Positions 24,462 to 32,817 are shown, counted from the stretch's first letter. The stretch: 33,544 nucleotides of DNA from an uncultured Ruminococcus sp. (GCA_902796225.1 CADBOO010000137.1:1-33544); one strand, 5' to 3'. Translations and numbers: made by a program. Notes: generated from the sequence alone by a model not told the origin.

Positions 24462-24494
24462 AAAACGCTTCCGGCTTGACGTCGGAAGCGTTTT
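24462..24494. terminator. Bidirectional terminator
   Basis: A 12-bp perfect stem (AAAACGCTTCCG, 24462-24473, with CGGAAGCGTTTT, 24483-24494), flanked by A and T on either side, lies between the convergent threonine-synthase-like and dockerin-protein genes. The rest of the 171-base gap (24345-24515) shows no gene. Confidence 0.88.
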
Positions 24495-24515
24495 GTGTTA
24501 TGTGCCGTTATTCGA

Positions 24516-27200
24516 TTATTCGCTCGGATAGCCGAAGCGATCCATCGGGTTATCCTTGTGGATGCCCGCCAGCCAGCGCTGGATATAGGTACCGTCGATG
24601 ATGGTAACTTTTCCGTCGCCGTCTATATCGCCGTATTTCAGCTGGGTCGCGTCAAAGTGGATAATGCCCGCTAAATGGCGCTGGATAAAGGATACGTCGA
24701 CGATGGTGATCCTGCCGTCGCCGTCTACGTCGCCGTACTTCCGCTCGGGAGCGGGGGTATCGGGATCGTAGGGCTCTTTATCGGGCAGGGTGCTGTCCGA
24801 TTTCGGAATGGGATTGAGAACCTCATCGTTGAAAATAAACTTCTTTTCGTTCTGACCCGCAACAACGTGCAGGATGTTATTGATCTCAAAAATGCCTTCG
24901 TCGGCGGTGACCGTAAACTCTGCCTTGATCAGGCGGGAGGTATCCCGTTTAAATGCCTTGCCCGTAGAGTTTGAGTAATTGTACTTGATCGCACCCTCTG
25001 AATCCTTGATGACCATCGCGTCCTTGATGATCGGGAAGATCAGGTAAACCGCGTCGGTTTCCTCTTCCTCATCATAGGGGATCGTCAGCTTAAGACCGCT
25101 TGCGTCATAGAACAGCTCTCCGTCGAGAGAACAGAGGTTTTCGCCGAGGTTGAGGTAATAGACATAGTTGAATTTTTCGCCCTTATTGACCTTGTACAGC
25201 ACGCCGTCCGCCTTGACATATGCGCCGGTGAGAGGCTTTTCTGTCGGCGACTCTGTGGGAGGATCGGTTGGCTTTTCGGTAGGCTTCGTCGTAGGTGTCT
25301 GAGTCGGTTTCTCGGTGGGTTTCTCTGTGGGCGCTTCGGTCGGCTTATCGGTGGGTTTCACCGTGGGCTTCTCGGTCGGCTTTTCGGTGGGTTTCACCGT
25401 GGGCGCTTCGGTCGGCTTCTCGGTAGGTTTCTCCGTAGGCGCTTCGGTCGGCGGATCGGTAGGAGGATCGGTCGGATCAGGCTCGGGGGCGTCGGGATCG
25501 TACGGATTCTTTCCGGTCAGACCGCCGCTCTCGTTCCTTGCCGGCGCCTCGATGATCACGTCGTTATAGATATACTTCTTCTCATCCAGACCGGCAACAG
25601 TCTGGACAAGGTTTTTGATCTCATAAGTGCCCGCGTCGGCGATGACCTTGAACTGCGCCTTGATCAACAGATAGGTCGCCTTGTCATACTTGGTGCCTGC
25701 CACCTTGGAGTGATTGTACCTGATGTAACCCGGCTCGAGCTCGTTGGTCACAATGGTACTTTTCAGGCGCGGGAAGATCATCTGGATCGTGTAATCGTCT
25801 TCGTTTTCGGGAATGATCATCTCCAGTCCGGATTTGCCGTAGAAGAATTCGCCGGATAGCGAGCAGAGCTTTTCGCCGGAGTCGGGGGTGAAGCTGAAAT
25901 AGTAAACATACTCGATGATCTCGCCCTTATGCACCTTGTAGGTCACGCCGTCGGCGACGACAAAGATACCGTCAGAGGTCTGTGCGCCGTCGGTCGCCGA
26001 CGCAGTCGGCTTTTCCGTAGGCGCTTCGGTCGGAGCTGCGGTAGCCGGCGTCGTCGGGGAAGACGTCGGATCGCCGCCGATCGGGGTCAGTCCGGGCAGA
26101 GTGCTGCCGGAAAAGAGCAACGGCTTATGCTGAACGCCGTTTTTGAGGAAAATATCCTCGTTTGGACCGGCGACCGAGAGCAGCGTATTGCTGATACTGA
26201 CCGCGCCGGAGGAGGCGGTCACGGTAAAGCGCGCGCGGATCAGCTCGGATGTGTCGGAATCGAATTTTTTGCCCGTCGCATTGGAGTAGTTATATTTGAC
26301 CCGGCCGGGGGTATCGGCGTTCACTACGGCGGCGCCCTTTAGCTTCGGGAAGATGCCGGTGATATCCTCTTCGCCGTCATCGTCGAGAGGAACGATCAGT
26401 CGAAGGCCGTCCTCGGAATAATAAAGATCGCCGTCGACAGCACAGAGCTTTTCGCCGATATTGAGGCAGTAGACGTATTCAAACACGTCGCCCTGATGCA
26501 CGGTATAGCTCACGCCGTCGGCAGTCAGTGTGACCTCCCCGCCGGGAGTCGCAGAGGTCGGCTGTTCGGTGGGCTGATCGGTCGGCGTTACAACCGGCTT
26601 CTCGGTCGGCTGTTCTGTCGGCAGATCGGTGGCGGGTTCTGTCGCGTCGGGATCATATGGGGACAGTCCCAAAAGCAGGCTTTCCATCCGCTGCGGTTCG
26701 ACGTTGACCGCGCCGCCTTCGATATACTTTGTGCCTCCGATACCCGACAGCGTAACGAGCGAATTGTCGATGCTGTATGTGCCGGATGAAGCGGTGACCG
26801 TAAACTGCGCTTTGATCAGCATGGAGGTTGCTTTATTGAAGGGTTTGCCCATCGGATTTGAGAAGTTGTAGTGGATATTTGCGGGGTCGCTGTTATTGAC
26901 GACCGCCGCGCCGTCCAGAATCGGGAAGATGCCGTAGATATTCGGCTCGCCGTCTTCATCCTCGGGAACGGTCATCGAAAGCGCATCGGCGTTATAGGAC
27001 AGCGTGCCGTCGACAGCGGTCATCTTCTCGCCGATGTTCAGATAGTAGACATAGGTTACGGTATCGCCCTGCTGCACCTGATAGGTCTTCCCGCCGGTCG
27101 TGATAAAAACACCGCTGCCGCCGTCGGCAAAGGCGATCGTCATCGGAACCGCGGTGATGATCAGCGCGAGCGCCAGGATCACGGATAAGATCTTTTTCAT
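24516..27200 (-). CDS. Secreted protein with four cohesin-like modules and a C-terminal dockerin
   Basis: An 894-residue exported protein. The signal peptide ends near AFA (residue 25). Four homologous modules of about 140 residues follow at roughly 30-168, 222-358, 411-553 and 659-797, each with the pattern YVYYLNIGEKLC.VDG, an acidic stretch, IFP.LK, YNYSN..GK and LIKAQFTVTAS.GTY. Their length and beta-rich pattern recall cohesins, though similarity is only general. Thr/Pro/Glu linkers separate them, the longest at 571-656. The C-terminal 821-890 is a type I dockerin with two calcium loops (DVDGDGRITIVD, DIDGDGKVTIID). A dockerin plus cohesin-like modules suggests an adaptor scaffold of a cellulosome- or amylosome-like complex. 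AGAGGTGA precedes the ATG. Confidence 0.85.
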   Translation of the reverse strand: MKKILSVILALALIITAVPMTIAFADGGSGVFITTGGKTYQVQQGDTVTYVYYLNIGEKMTAVDGTLSYNADALSMTVPEDEDGEPNIYGIFPILDGAAVVNNSDPANIHYNFSNPMGKPFNKATSMLIKAQFTVTASSGTYSIDNSLVTLSGIGGTKYIEGGAVNVEPQRMESLLLGLSPYDPDATEPATDLPTEQPTEKPVVTPTDQPTEQPTSATPGGEVTLTADGVSYTVHQGDVFEYVYCLNIGEKLCAVDGDLYYSEDGLRLIVPLDDDGEEDITGIFPKLKGAAVVNADTPGRVKYNYSNATGKKFDSDTSELIRARFTVTASSGAVSISNTLLSVAGPNEDIFLKNGVQHKPLLFSGSTLPGLTPIGGDPTSSPTTPATAAPTEAPTEKPTASATDGAQTSDGIFVVADGVTYKVHKGEIIEYVYYFSFTPDSGEKLCSLSGEFFYGKSGLEMIIPENEDDYTIQMIFPRLKSTIVTNELEPGYIRYNHSKVAGTKYDKATYLLIKAQFKVIADAGTYEIKNLVQTVAGLDEKKYIYNDVIIEAPARNESGGLTGKNPYDPDAPEPDPTDPPTDPPTEAPTEKPTEKPTEAPTVKPTEKPTEKPTVKPTDKPTEAPTEKPTEKPTQTPTTKPTEKPTDPPTESPTEKPLTGAYVKADGVLYKVNKGEKFNYVYYLNLGENLCSLDGELFYDASGLKLTIPYDEEEETDAVYLIFPIIKDAMVIKDSEGAIKYNYSNSTGKAFKRDTSRLIKAEFTVTADEGIFEINNILHVVAGQNEKKFIFNDEVLNPIPKSDSTLPDKEPYDPDTPAPERKYGDVDGDGRITIVDVSFIQRHLAGIIHFDATQLKYGDIDGDGKVTIIDGTYIQRWLAGIHKDNPMDRFGYPSE
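25233..25490. repeat. 12-bp coding repeats, Thr-Pro linker 3
   Basis: The DNA encoding residues 571-656 of the dockerin protein is a run of degenerate 12-bp units that translate as TEKP, TEAP, TVKP and TDPP. This is a typical flexible, possibly glycosylated linker. Shorter linkers of the same type are at about 26535-26663 and 25971-26093. Such arrays change length easily by slippage. Confidence 0.8.
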
Positions 27201-27225
27201 ATAGTCACCTCTTATGCGTTGTAAG

Positions 27226-27245
27226 GGACGACGTCTAGACGTCCC
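27226..27245. repeat. Palindrome in the GH3-dockerin gene gap
   Basis: The 14-base perfect palindrome GACGTCTAGACGTC (27230-27243) lies inside a larger GGGACG/CGTCCC dyad, in the 61-base gap between the two genes. No -10 box was found nearby, so the dockerin gene is probably co-transcribed with the GH3-like gene. Confidence 0.6.
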
Positions 27246-27261
27246 GCAGTCAATCTTGGGA

Positions 27262-28518
27262 TTATTTGATCAGACCCGCAGTGTATTTATACGCGATGAT
27301 GCGGGTGCAGATCTGCCGGAGCAGATCCTTGCTGATGGTGCCGTCCTGAACAGCGGAAAGGATGGAGTTGTAGGTGGTGCTGTAATTGCGCGAAAGAATC
27401 AGGTCGTTGCCCGCCAATACTGCGGCGACAGCGACGTCCTTTCCGTCGGCATAGGCGGAATAATCCATATCGTCGATAACGTCGGTGATGATCAGTCCGG
27501 TGAAACCGACAATATCCCGCAGCTCTTTGTGGATCGCGGATGACAGCGCGGCGGTATGGACAGAGTCGATGTTCTTGACGACGACGTTCGACACCATGAT
27601 GAAGTGCGCGCCTTCCGATGCGCCGAGCTTGAACGGCGAGTAGTCCTTGTTGCGGATATCGTCAGCCTTACGGTCGTCGACAATGGCAGTACCGTTCGCC
27701 TGCGCTTCATCGTCAGCGGTATCGGGGATCGTGCCGTAGCCGGGGAAATGCTTGAGCGCGACGGAAAGTCCCTTTGCCTGCACCTGCTTTGAGCAGTATT
27801 TTGCAAAGTCGCCGACGACCTTTTCATCGTCGGTCAGCGAGCGGGAGTACATGATTTGGTCGGAGGAATCGGGCATATCCACAACCGGAGCGAGGTTGAG
27901 GTTGAAGCCGATCTCATGCAGGAAGGTCGCCTTGTCCAGCTCGGTCTTCTCTACCTCCTGCAGCCCGCCGGACGCAAGAATATTGCGGGGCGAATCGTAG
28001 GAATGATCGGGATAGGTATCGGAGCCGGAGACGGTGGTCTTTTCGCCGCCTTCCTCCTGTGCGGCGATGATCGGCGCGACCTTTGCCTCCTTCTTGACGC
28101 CGACGATGCTCTGTTTGATCTCTTCGTCGGTCTTGTAGGCGAATGCGTCGCTCTCAAAGAGGAATCCGGCGAGCGAATAGGTCTTGACGTCCTCTTTTGC
28201 GGTATCGGCGTCGGAGCTGATACCCACGATCAGCTGACCGACCAGCTCTTCGTCGGTCATCTCTTCAACGTCCTTCTTCGCCTTATCATAGTTCGCGGAA
28301 AAAATGCCGTTGTCCGAAAGACTGCCGCCGGAAGTACCCGCGTCAGCCTCGGTCGCTGCCTCGGGCGAGTCGGTCGTGTCCTCGGTCGTATCGGCGTCCG
28401 CCTCGTCGGAAGTGTCTTCCTGAGGGTGTTTGACGTCGATGTAGTGCTTCAGCGAATAGGCGAATGCCCCGCCGCCGATAAGCAGCAGAATAATGGAAAT
28501 AATCACAAACTTTTTCAT
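27262..28518 (-). CDS. GH3-family (NagZ-like) exported protein with altered catalytic motifs
   Basis: A 418-residue protein. An N-terminal hydrophobic segment (residues 3-20) acts as signal or membrane anchor, followed by an acidic Thr/Asp/Glu linker to about residue 70 and then a glycoside hydrolase family 3 barrel. Recognised segments: IAAQEEGG (153-158 region), NLNLAPVVDMPDSS, ALKHFPGYG (254-262) and GLIITDVIDDMDYSA (Asp346 as candidate nucleophile). Compared with NagZ, the DQEGGRV binding segment is AQEEGGEKT, and the DSH loop that supplies the acid/base His reads DTADD. Activity may therefore be changed or lost. The ATG at 28518 with AGGAGG is chosen; the frame opens 11 codons earlier. 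It precedes the dockerin gene. Confidence 0.82.
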   Translation of the reverse strand: MKKFVIISIILLLIGGGAFAYSLKHYIDVKHPQEDTSDEADADTTEDTTDSPEAATEADAGTSGGSLSDNGIFSANYDKAKKDVEEMTDEELVGQLIVGISSDADTAKEDVKTYSLAGFLFESDAFAYKTDEEIKQSIVGVKKEAKVAPIIAAQEEGGEKTTVSGSDTYPDHSYDSPRNILASGGLQEVEKTELDKATFLHEIGFNLNLAPVVDMPDSSDQIMYSRSLTDDEKVVGDFAKYCSKQVQAKGLSVALKHFPGYGTIPDTADDEAQANGTAIVDDRKADDIRNKDYSPFKLGASEGAHFIMVSNVVVKNIDSVHTAALSSAIHKELRDIVGFTGLIITDVIDDMDYSAYADGKDVAVAAVLAGNDLILSRNYSTTYNSILSAVQDGTISKDLLRQICTRIIAYKYTAGLIK

Positions 28519-28559
28519 CGTGAACCTCCTATGCGCGTAGTACGCAATCATTCATAGTA

Positions 28560-28588
28560 ATTATAGCATGAAGAATGGACATTTTTAA
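28560..28588 (-). promoter_or_regulatory. Probable promoter of the GH3-dockerin operon
   Basis: On the minus strand a good -10 TATAAT (28560-28565) has only a weak -35 TTAAAA (28583-28588) at 17 bases. The leader is about 35-40 bases. It is the only promoter-like sequence found for either of the two genes. Confidence 0.5.
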
Positions 28589-28762
28589 CGCTAATATAGA
28601 ATAATAATGCGAATATTTTGTGAATTGTGTTGGAAGCAGAAAGCTCGAATGAAGATCGAGATAATTCAAATAAGAGATCTGAACGAAGAACTGCGGTTGG
28701 ATTCCGTCATCACCCGATCGATGGGGACTGAATCCGCCCGCCGACCACCGGATACATTTGAG
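28589..28762. other. Non-coding stretch between divergent genes
   Basis: Between the GH3-side promoter and the transporter promoter I see no gene with a ribosome binding site. A reading frame starting at 28607 on the plus strand runs on out of frame through the transporter gene and is not credible. Confidence 0.4.
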
Positions 28763-28791
28763 TTGACAGACGGCGGTTTTTTCATTAATAT
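28763..28791 (+). promoter_or_regulatory. Promoter of the EamA transporter gene
   Basis: TTGACA (28763-28768), a 17-base spacer, and TAATAT (28786-28791), 29 bases before the chosen start. Confidence 0.72.
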
Positions 28792-28820
28792 GATAGATAA
28801 GTTTGGAAATGAGGAAGGCT

Positions 28821-29759
28821 ATGAAGAAGAACAATCTGCTGTCGTCGGCGCTGCTGCTGCTGGCGGCGATCATCTGGGGCTTTGCCTTTGTCGCGCAGAA
28901 CACACTGAGCGATACGGTGCCGCCGTTCACCGTCAACGCGGTGCGGTCGCTGATCGCATCGGCGGCGCTGATACCGGTGGCGTATGTCACCCGCCGCATC
29001 AACGGAAAACGATTTGCCGAAAAAACGCCCGCCGACCGCAAAAAGCTGATCAAGGCGGGGATATTCTGCGGGATCCTGCTGTGTATCTCCGTAAACCTCC
29101 AACAGTTCGGGATCGCGCTGTATCCCGACGGAGCGCCTGTCGAGGCACACAGCGGCTTTCTGACCGCGCTGTACATCCTGTTCGTGCCGATCTTCGGGCT
29201 GTTCATGCACAAAAAGCCCGGTCTCTTTGTGCTGATCGGGGTGGCGATCGCGATCGTCGGGCTGTACCTCTTGTGTCTGTCTGACGGCTTTGAGGGGCTG
29301 TATACGGGCGATATCGTGGTGCTGATCTGCGGCATGAGCTTTGCCCTGCAGATTCTGTGCATCGACCGGTACATCGGCGAGGTGGACGGCGTCAAGCTCA
29401 GCGCCATACAGTTTTTTGTCACCGGCGTGCTGTCGGCAATCCTGATGCTGATCTTCGAGCGTCCCGAACCCGCGGCAGTGCTGAACGCGTGGCAGCCGCT
29501 GCTGTATCTGGCGCTGTTGTCCAGCGCGGGCGGCTACACCCTGCAGATCATCGGGCAAAAATATGCCGAAAGCCCGACCCTCGCCTCGATCCTCATGAGC
29601 ATGGAAAGCGTGTTCGCAACCGTCGGCGGCGTGATCTTTATGGGGGTCGTCCCGAAAACGGCGGAGCTGATCGGATGCGGCGTGATGCTTGTCGCGATCA
29701 TCATCGCACAATTGCCGGAAGAATGGATAAAAAAGTTAGGAGTTAGGAGTGAGGAGTGA
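28821..29759 (+). CDS. EamA/DMT-family transporter
   Basis: A 312-residue membrane protein of the drug/metabolite transporter superfamily, made of two EamA repeats of about five helices each. The first helix has LLLLAAIIWGFAFVAQ, the usual EamA opening, and the second half ends SPTLASILMSMESVFATVGG, a typical EamA motif in helix 9. The substrate is not predictable from sequence; amino acids or small metabolites are usual. The ATG at 28821 with GAGG upstream is preferred to the TTG at 28803. The last eight or so residues (LGVRSEE) and the stop are written by a heptad repeat array, so the native C-terminus may have been replaced. Confidence 0.88.
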   Translation: MKKNNLLSSALLLLAAIIWGFAFVAQNTLSDTVPPFTVNAVRSLIASAALIPVAYVTRRINGKRFAEKTPADRKKLIKAGIFCGILLCISVNLQQFGIALYPDGAPVEAHSGFLTALYILFVPIFGLFMHKKPGLFVLIGVAIAIVGLYLLCLSDGFEGLYTGDIVVLICGMSFALQILCIDRYIGEVDGVKLSAIQFFVTGVLSAILMLIFERPEPAAVLNAWQPLLYLALLSSAGGYTLQIIGQKYAESPTLASILMSMESVFATVGGVIFMGVVPKTAELIGCGVMLVAIIIAQLPEEWIKKLGVRSEE

Positions 29760-29770
29760 GGAGTTAACTC
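29735..29770. repeat. Heptad repeat array, left arm, overlapping the transporter 3' end
   Basis: GTTAGGA, GTTAGGA, GTGAGGA and GTGAGGA in exact 7-base steps, then GTTAACTCC. The array encodes the last residues and stop of the EamA gene. It is complementary in type to the array at 29861-29901. Confidence 0.8.
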
Positions 29771-29797
29771 CGACTCACCTTTGCATAGTATAACAAA

Positions 29798-29831
29798 AGA
29801 GGTACTGACCTAAACGTGGATCAGTACCTCT
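29798..29831. terminator. Bidirectional terminator between transporter and copA
   Basis: An 11-bp perfect stem (AGAGGTACTGA, 29798-29808, with TCAGTACCTCT, 29821-29831). On the minus strand it is followed by TTTTGTT, making a good copA terminator. It is framed by inverted heptad arrays, as is the 17.3-kb terminator. Confidence 0.85.
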
Positions 29832-29860
29832 GATTCTTTATTTGCTTTGCAAAGGGAATT

Positions 29861-29901
29861 AATTCCTAATTTCTAATTCCTAATTCCTAATATCTAATAT
29901 C
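29861..29901. repeat. Heptad repeat array, right arm, next to the copA stop
   Basis: Units AATTCC, TAATTTC, TAATTCC, TAATTCC, TAATATC and TAATATC step in sevens up to the copA stop codon. They are inversely complementary in type to the left arm at 29735-29770. Confidence 0.8.
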
Positions 29902-30123
29902 TCACTTTTCTACGCCCATAGGAGTATACCCTGCTTCTGCGATCACTGCGGCGACTTTTTCGTAATCGATCGGCTCGGCGGACTGGATCACGACGTTCTT
30001 TGCCTCGTGGGAGGCGACGGCGGAGTCGATCGTATCTCCGAACGCTTTGGTTAAGGCTTCAACGGTATGCTTCTCGCACATCGGGCACATCATGCCCTCG
30101 ACTTTGACAACGGTTTTGATCAT
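29902..30123 (-). other. Possible internal start giving a free CopZ-like copper chaperone
   Basis: In frame within copA, the codons before Met763 read AAAGGAGAAGAGAAAATG: a strong Shine-Dalgarno (AAGGAG) 8 bases before an ATG. Translation from here would give a 73-residue protein with one CPMC metal site, the size and fold of CopZ. Either an independent product is made, or this is the trace of a former copZ gene fused to copA by loss of a stop codon. Not demonstrable from sequence alone. Confidence 0.45.
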
Positions 30124-32409
30124 TTTCTCTTCTCCTTTTTCTTCGGCTTCGGCGGGTAACTCCACCGGAGTGTTTTTATATTTTCTGCGCTTGTGCGGGT
30201 CGAACAGGTTCAACCGCAGCGCGTTTGTCACGACGCAAAATGAACTGAGGCTCATCGCGGCGGCGCCGAACATCGGGTTCAGCGTCCAGCCGAATATCGG
30301 GATCCATACGCCCGCTGCGAGCGGGATACCGATGACGTTATAGATAAATGCCCAGAACAGGTTTTCGTGGATATTGCGGAGGGTGGCTTTCGAAAGCCTG
30401 ATCGCGGCGACCGCTTCGCTCAGGCGGCTTCCGACCAGCACGACGTCCGCGCTCTCGACCGCGATATCCGCGCCCGAGCCGATCGCGATGCCGGTATCGG
30501 CGGCGGTCAGCGCAGGGGCGTCGTTGATGCCGTCGCCCGTCATGGCGGTCTTTCCGAAGGATTTCAAATCGGCGATAATCTCGCCCTTTTCGGTCGGCAG
30601 AACGCCTGCGTATACCCGGTCAACGCCTACTTCGCTGCCGATGGCTTCTGCGGTACGGCGGTTGTCACCGGTAAGCATAACGACCCTGACTCCCATTTCG
30701 TGCAGCTCTGCGATCGCCTGTTTACTGTCGTCCTTGACAGCGTCGGCGACAGCGATCATGCCGAGGAGCTTGCCGTCACAAGCGAACAGCATCGGGGTCT
30801 TGCCCTGATCGGACAGAGCGGTGATCCGCGCCTGTATCTCTGCAGAGATATCCGCAATCGTGCGGATATATTTGACTGAGCCTGCATGGACGGACTTGCC
30901 GCCGATAACGCCCTCGATACCGCTGCCGGAGCGGTTTTGGAAGCTCTCGCAGTCTGCGGGGGTGATACTCTGAGCGCCGCAATAGGCGGTGATCGCCTTA
31001 GCCAGCGGGTGACTGCTTTTTGACTCTAGTCCATAGGCGACGGACAATAGCGTCGGAACGTCGTCTGCGATCACGTCGGTGACGGACGGCTCACCCCGTG
31101 TGATGGTGCCGGTCTTATCCAGCGCGACGATCTGTGTTTTGCCGGCGTTCTCAAGACTTTCGGCGTTTCTGAACAGGATGCCCGCCTTTGCGCCCACGCC
31201 GTTGCCGACCATGATACTGACAGGCGTCGCCAATCCTAATGCGCACGGACAACTGATGACCAGCACCGAGATGGCGCGTTCCAACGCGTAGCTGAACTCT
31301 TTGCCGACCAGCAGCCATACCGCCAGCGTGACGAGTGCGATCCCGATGACGACGGGCACAAAAACGCCGGACACCTTATCGGCGACGCGTGCGATGGGCG
31401 CTTTGGTTGCGGAGGCGTCATAGACGGTGCGGATGATCTGACTGAGGGTGGTATCTTCGCCCACGCGGGTGGCGCGGCAGCGGAGAAAGCCGCTCGTGTT
31501 CATCGTGGCGGAATACACGTGCGCATCGGGTGACTTTTCGACAGGGATGCTTTCTCCGGTCAGCATGCTTTCGTCTACCGCGCTTTCACCGTCCAGCACC
31601 ACGCCGTCGACCGGAATGCTCATGCCGGGGCGCACGATGAAGATATCGCCCTTCTGCACCTCGTCGACCGGCACCTCGCGCTCCTCTCCCCCGCGCTCGA
31701 TCACGGCGGTCTTGGGCGATAAGTCCATCAAGGACTTCAGCGCGTCGGTGGTTTTGCCCTTTGAATGCGCCTCGAGAATCTTGCCGACCGTGATCAGCAC
31801 GAGGATCATGGCGGCGGATTCGAAATAGAGCCCGTGCAGCAGCTCGTGCGCATGCGGCGGCTCGGCGATCATGCGATACAGCACGACGACGCTCCAGATA
31901 AAGGACGCCGCCGAACCGAGCGACACCAGCGTATCCATGTTCGGAGCGCGACGGATCACTCCCCGAAAGCCGCTGATAAAGAACTTTTGGTTGACGACCA
32001 TGACGGCGGCGGATAATAATAACTGGGTCAAGCCGACGGCGACGGGGCTTTCGCCGAGAAATCCGGGTAACGGAAAGCCCCACATATTGTGCCCCATCGA
32101 CACATACATCAGCGCAATCAATAATACCAGCGAAGAGATGAATCGGCGTACCAGCGGACGTACCTCGTCGGGCTGTTTGATCTCCGTTTTCGGCTTGTTT
32201 TCATGCGCGGCAGTTTCGGGGGAAGCGGTATAGCCGGCTTTTTCGACCGCATGAATGATCTTATCGGCGCTCGCAGCTCCCTCAACAGTCATCGAATTGG
32301 TCAACAGGCTGACGCTGCATCCCGTTACGCCGTCGACTGACAACACCGCTTTTTCGACATGCGCAGAGCAGGCGGCGCAGCTCATTCCTCCTACAGTATA
32401 TCTGTCCAT
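29902..32409 (-). CDS. copA: Copper-exporting P1B-type ATPase CopA with a C-terminal CopZ-like domain
   Basis: An 835-residue membrane pump that exports Cu(I). The N-terminal heavy-metal domain has MSCAACSAH (Cys11, Cys14). TGES (284-287), the transmembrane copper site [10 protein letters not shown] (387-396), the phosphorylation site DKTGTIT (431-437), SSHPLA and [10 protein letters not shown] follow in order, and FIYNVIGIP and [15 protein letters not shown] supply the remaining Cu(I) ligands. Unusually, a second heavy-metal domain with MMCPMC lies at the C-terminus (763-835). It starts 3 bases after csoR, with GAGGT upstream, so the pair is one copper-induced operon. Confidence 0.95.
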   Translation of the reverse strand: MDRYTVGGMSCAACSAHVEKAVLSVDGVTGCSVSLLTNSMTVEGAASADKIIHAVEKAGYTASPETAAHENKPKTEIKQPDEVRPLVRRFISSLVLLIALMYVSMGHNMWGFPLPGFLGESPVAVGLTQLLLSAAVMVVNQKFFISGFRGVIRRAPNMDTLVSLGSAASFIWSVVVLYRMIAEPPHAHELLHGLYFESAAMILVLITVGKILEAHSKGKTTDALKSLMDLSPKTAVIERGGEEREVPVDEVQKGDIFIVRPGMSIPVDGVVLDGESAVDESMLTGESIPVEKSPDAHVYSATMNTSGFLRCRATRVGEDTTLSQIIRTVYDASATKAPIARVADKVSGVFVPVVIGIALVTLAVWLLVGKEFSYALERAISVLVISCPCALGLATPVSIMVGNGVGAKAGILFRNAESLENAGKTQIVALDKTGTITRGEPSVTDVIADDVPTLLSVAYGLESKSSHPLAKAITAYCGAQSITPADCESFQNRSGSGIEGVIGGKSVHAGSVKYIRTIADISAEIQARITALSDQGKTPMLFACDGKLLGMIAVADAVKDDSKQAIAELHEMGVRVVMLTGDNRRTAEAIGSEVGVDRVYAGVLPTEKGEIIADLKSFGKTAMTGDGINDAPALTAADTGIAIGSGADIAVESADVVLVGSRLSEAVAAIRLSKATLRNIHENLFWAFIYNVIGIPLAAGVWIPIFGWTLNPMFGAAAMSLSSFCVVTNALRLNLFDPHKRRKYKNTPVELPAEAEEKGEEKMIKTVVKVEGMMCPMCEKHTVEALTKAFGDTIDSAVASHEAKNVVIQSAEPIDYEKVAAVIAEAGYTPMGVEK

Positions 32410-32412
32410 CTT

Positions 32413-32709
32413 TTACCTCATCAGCTTGCCGACGATATCCATCAGCTCGTCGACAACAGCGTCGTCGCCCGCCTTGATATCGCGTACGACACAGCCCTCG
32501 ACATGGCGGCGCAGCAGCTCGCGATTAAACGCGGAAAACGCCGATTTTGCCGCAGCGCTCTGGGTCAGGATATCCACGCAATAGGCGTCGTTTTCGACCA
32601 TCTGACGGATCCCGCGGATCTGTCCTTCGATACGGGACAGGCGGTTGATCAGCTTTTTCTTTTCTTCATCCGACCGTTCGGTTTTTTTGATACAATGCTC
32701 GCAGGGCAT
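32413..32709 (-). CDS. csoR: Copper-sensing repressor CsoR
   Basis: A 98-residue all-helical DUF156/CsoR protein. The copper ligands Cys44, His69 and Cys73 are spaced exactly as in Mycobacterium CsoR (Cys36, His61, Cys65). RLSRIEGQIRGIRQMVE is the DNA-binding helix. It carries an extra N-terminal CEHC motif at residues 3-6, which could also bind metal. Cu(I) binding releases the protein from DNA and turns on csoR-copA. The ATG follows GAGGTGA. Two operator boxes lie directly upstream, so it is autoregulated. Confidence 0.95.
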   Translation of the reverse strand: MPCEHCIKKTERSDEEKKKLINRLSRIEGQIRGIRQMVENDAYCVDILTQSAAAKSAFSAFNRELLRRHVEGCVVRDIKAGDDAVVDELMDIVGKLMR

Positions 32710-32725
32710 AGCGTCACCTCATTAT

Positions 32726-32742
32726 ATACCCCTTGGGGGTAT
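32726..32742. promoter_or_regulatory. CsoR box 1
   Basis: The near-palindrome ATACCCCTTGGGGGTAT, with the GC-tract and flanking TA of CsoR operators. It lies between the promoter and the csoR start, so a bound repressor would block transcription. Confidence 0.8.
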
Positions 32743-32756
32743 GTTGTTTTGATGCT

Positions 32757-32785
32757 ATTATATACCCCTTAGGGGTATTTGTCAA
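32757..32785 (-). promoter_or_regulatory. csoR-copA promoter with CsoR box 2 in the spacer
   Basis: On the minus strand TTGACA (32780-32785) and TATAAT (32757-32762) are separated by 17 bases, a perfect consensus. The spacer is filled by a palindromic CsoR box (ATACCCCTTAGGGGTAT, 32762-32778). Box and -10 are almost exactly duplicated 36 bases downstream (32721-32742). Confidence 0.88.
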
Positions 32786-32817
32786 GCCTGATTTTGCAAT
32801 TATTATGCCCGCAGGTC

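Noticed and set aside
25233-25490. CRISPR-like array
   Set aside because: The 12-bp units are in-frame codons for Thr-Pro linkers, without spacers.
28607-29284. Plus-strand 225-codon frame upstream of and across the EamA start
   Set aside because: It is out of frame with the transporter, lacks a ribosome binding site, and the C-terminal half is just a shifted reading of the transporter gene.
28529-29422. Minus-strand 297-codon frame over the EamA gene
   Set aside because: It is antisense to a clear multi-helix transporter and the translation is polar and unrelated to any family I know.
32721-32726. Second TATAAT as a separate csoR promoter
   Set aside because: The matching -35 position has no recognisable hexamer, and the start would fall inside the ribosome binding site of csoR.
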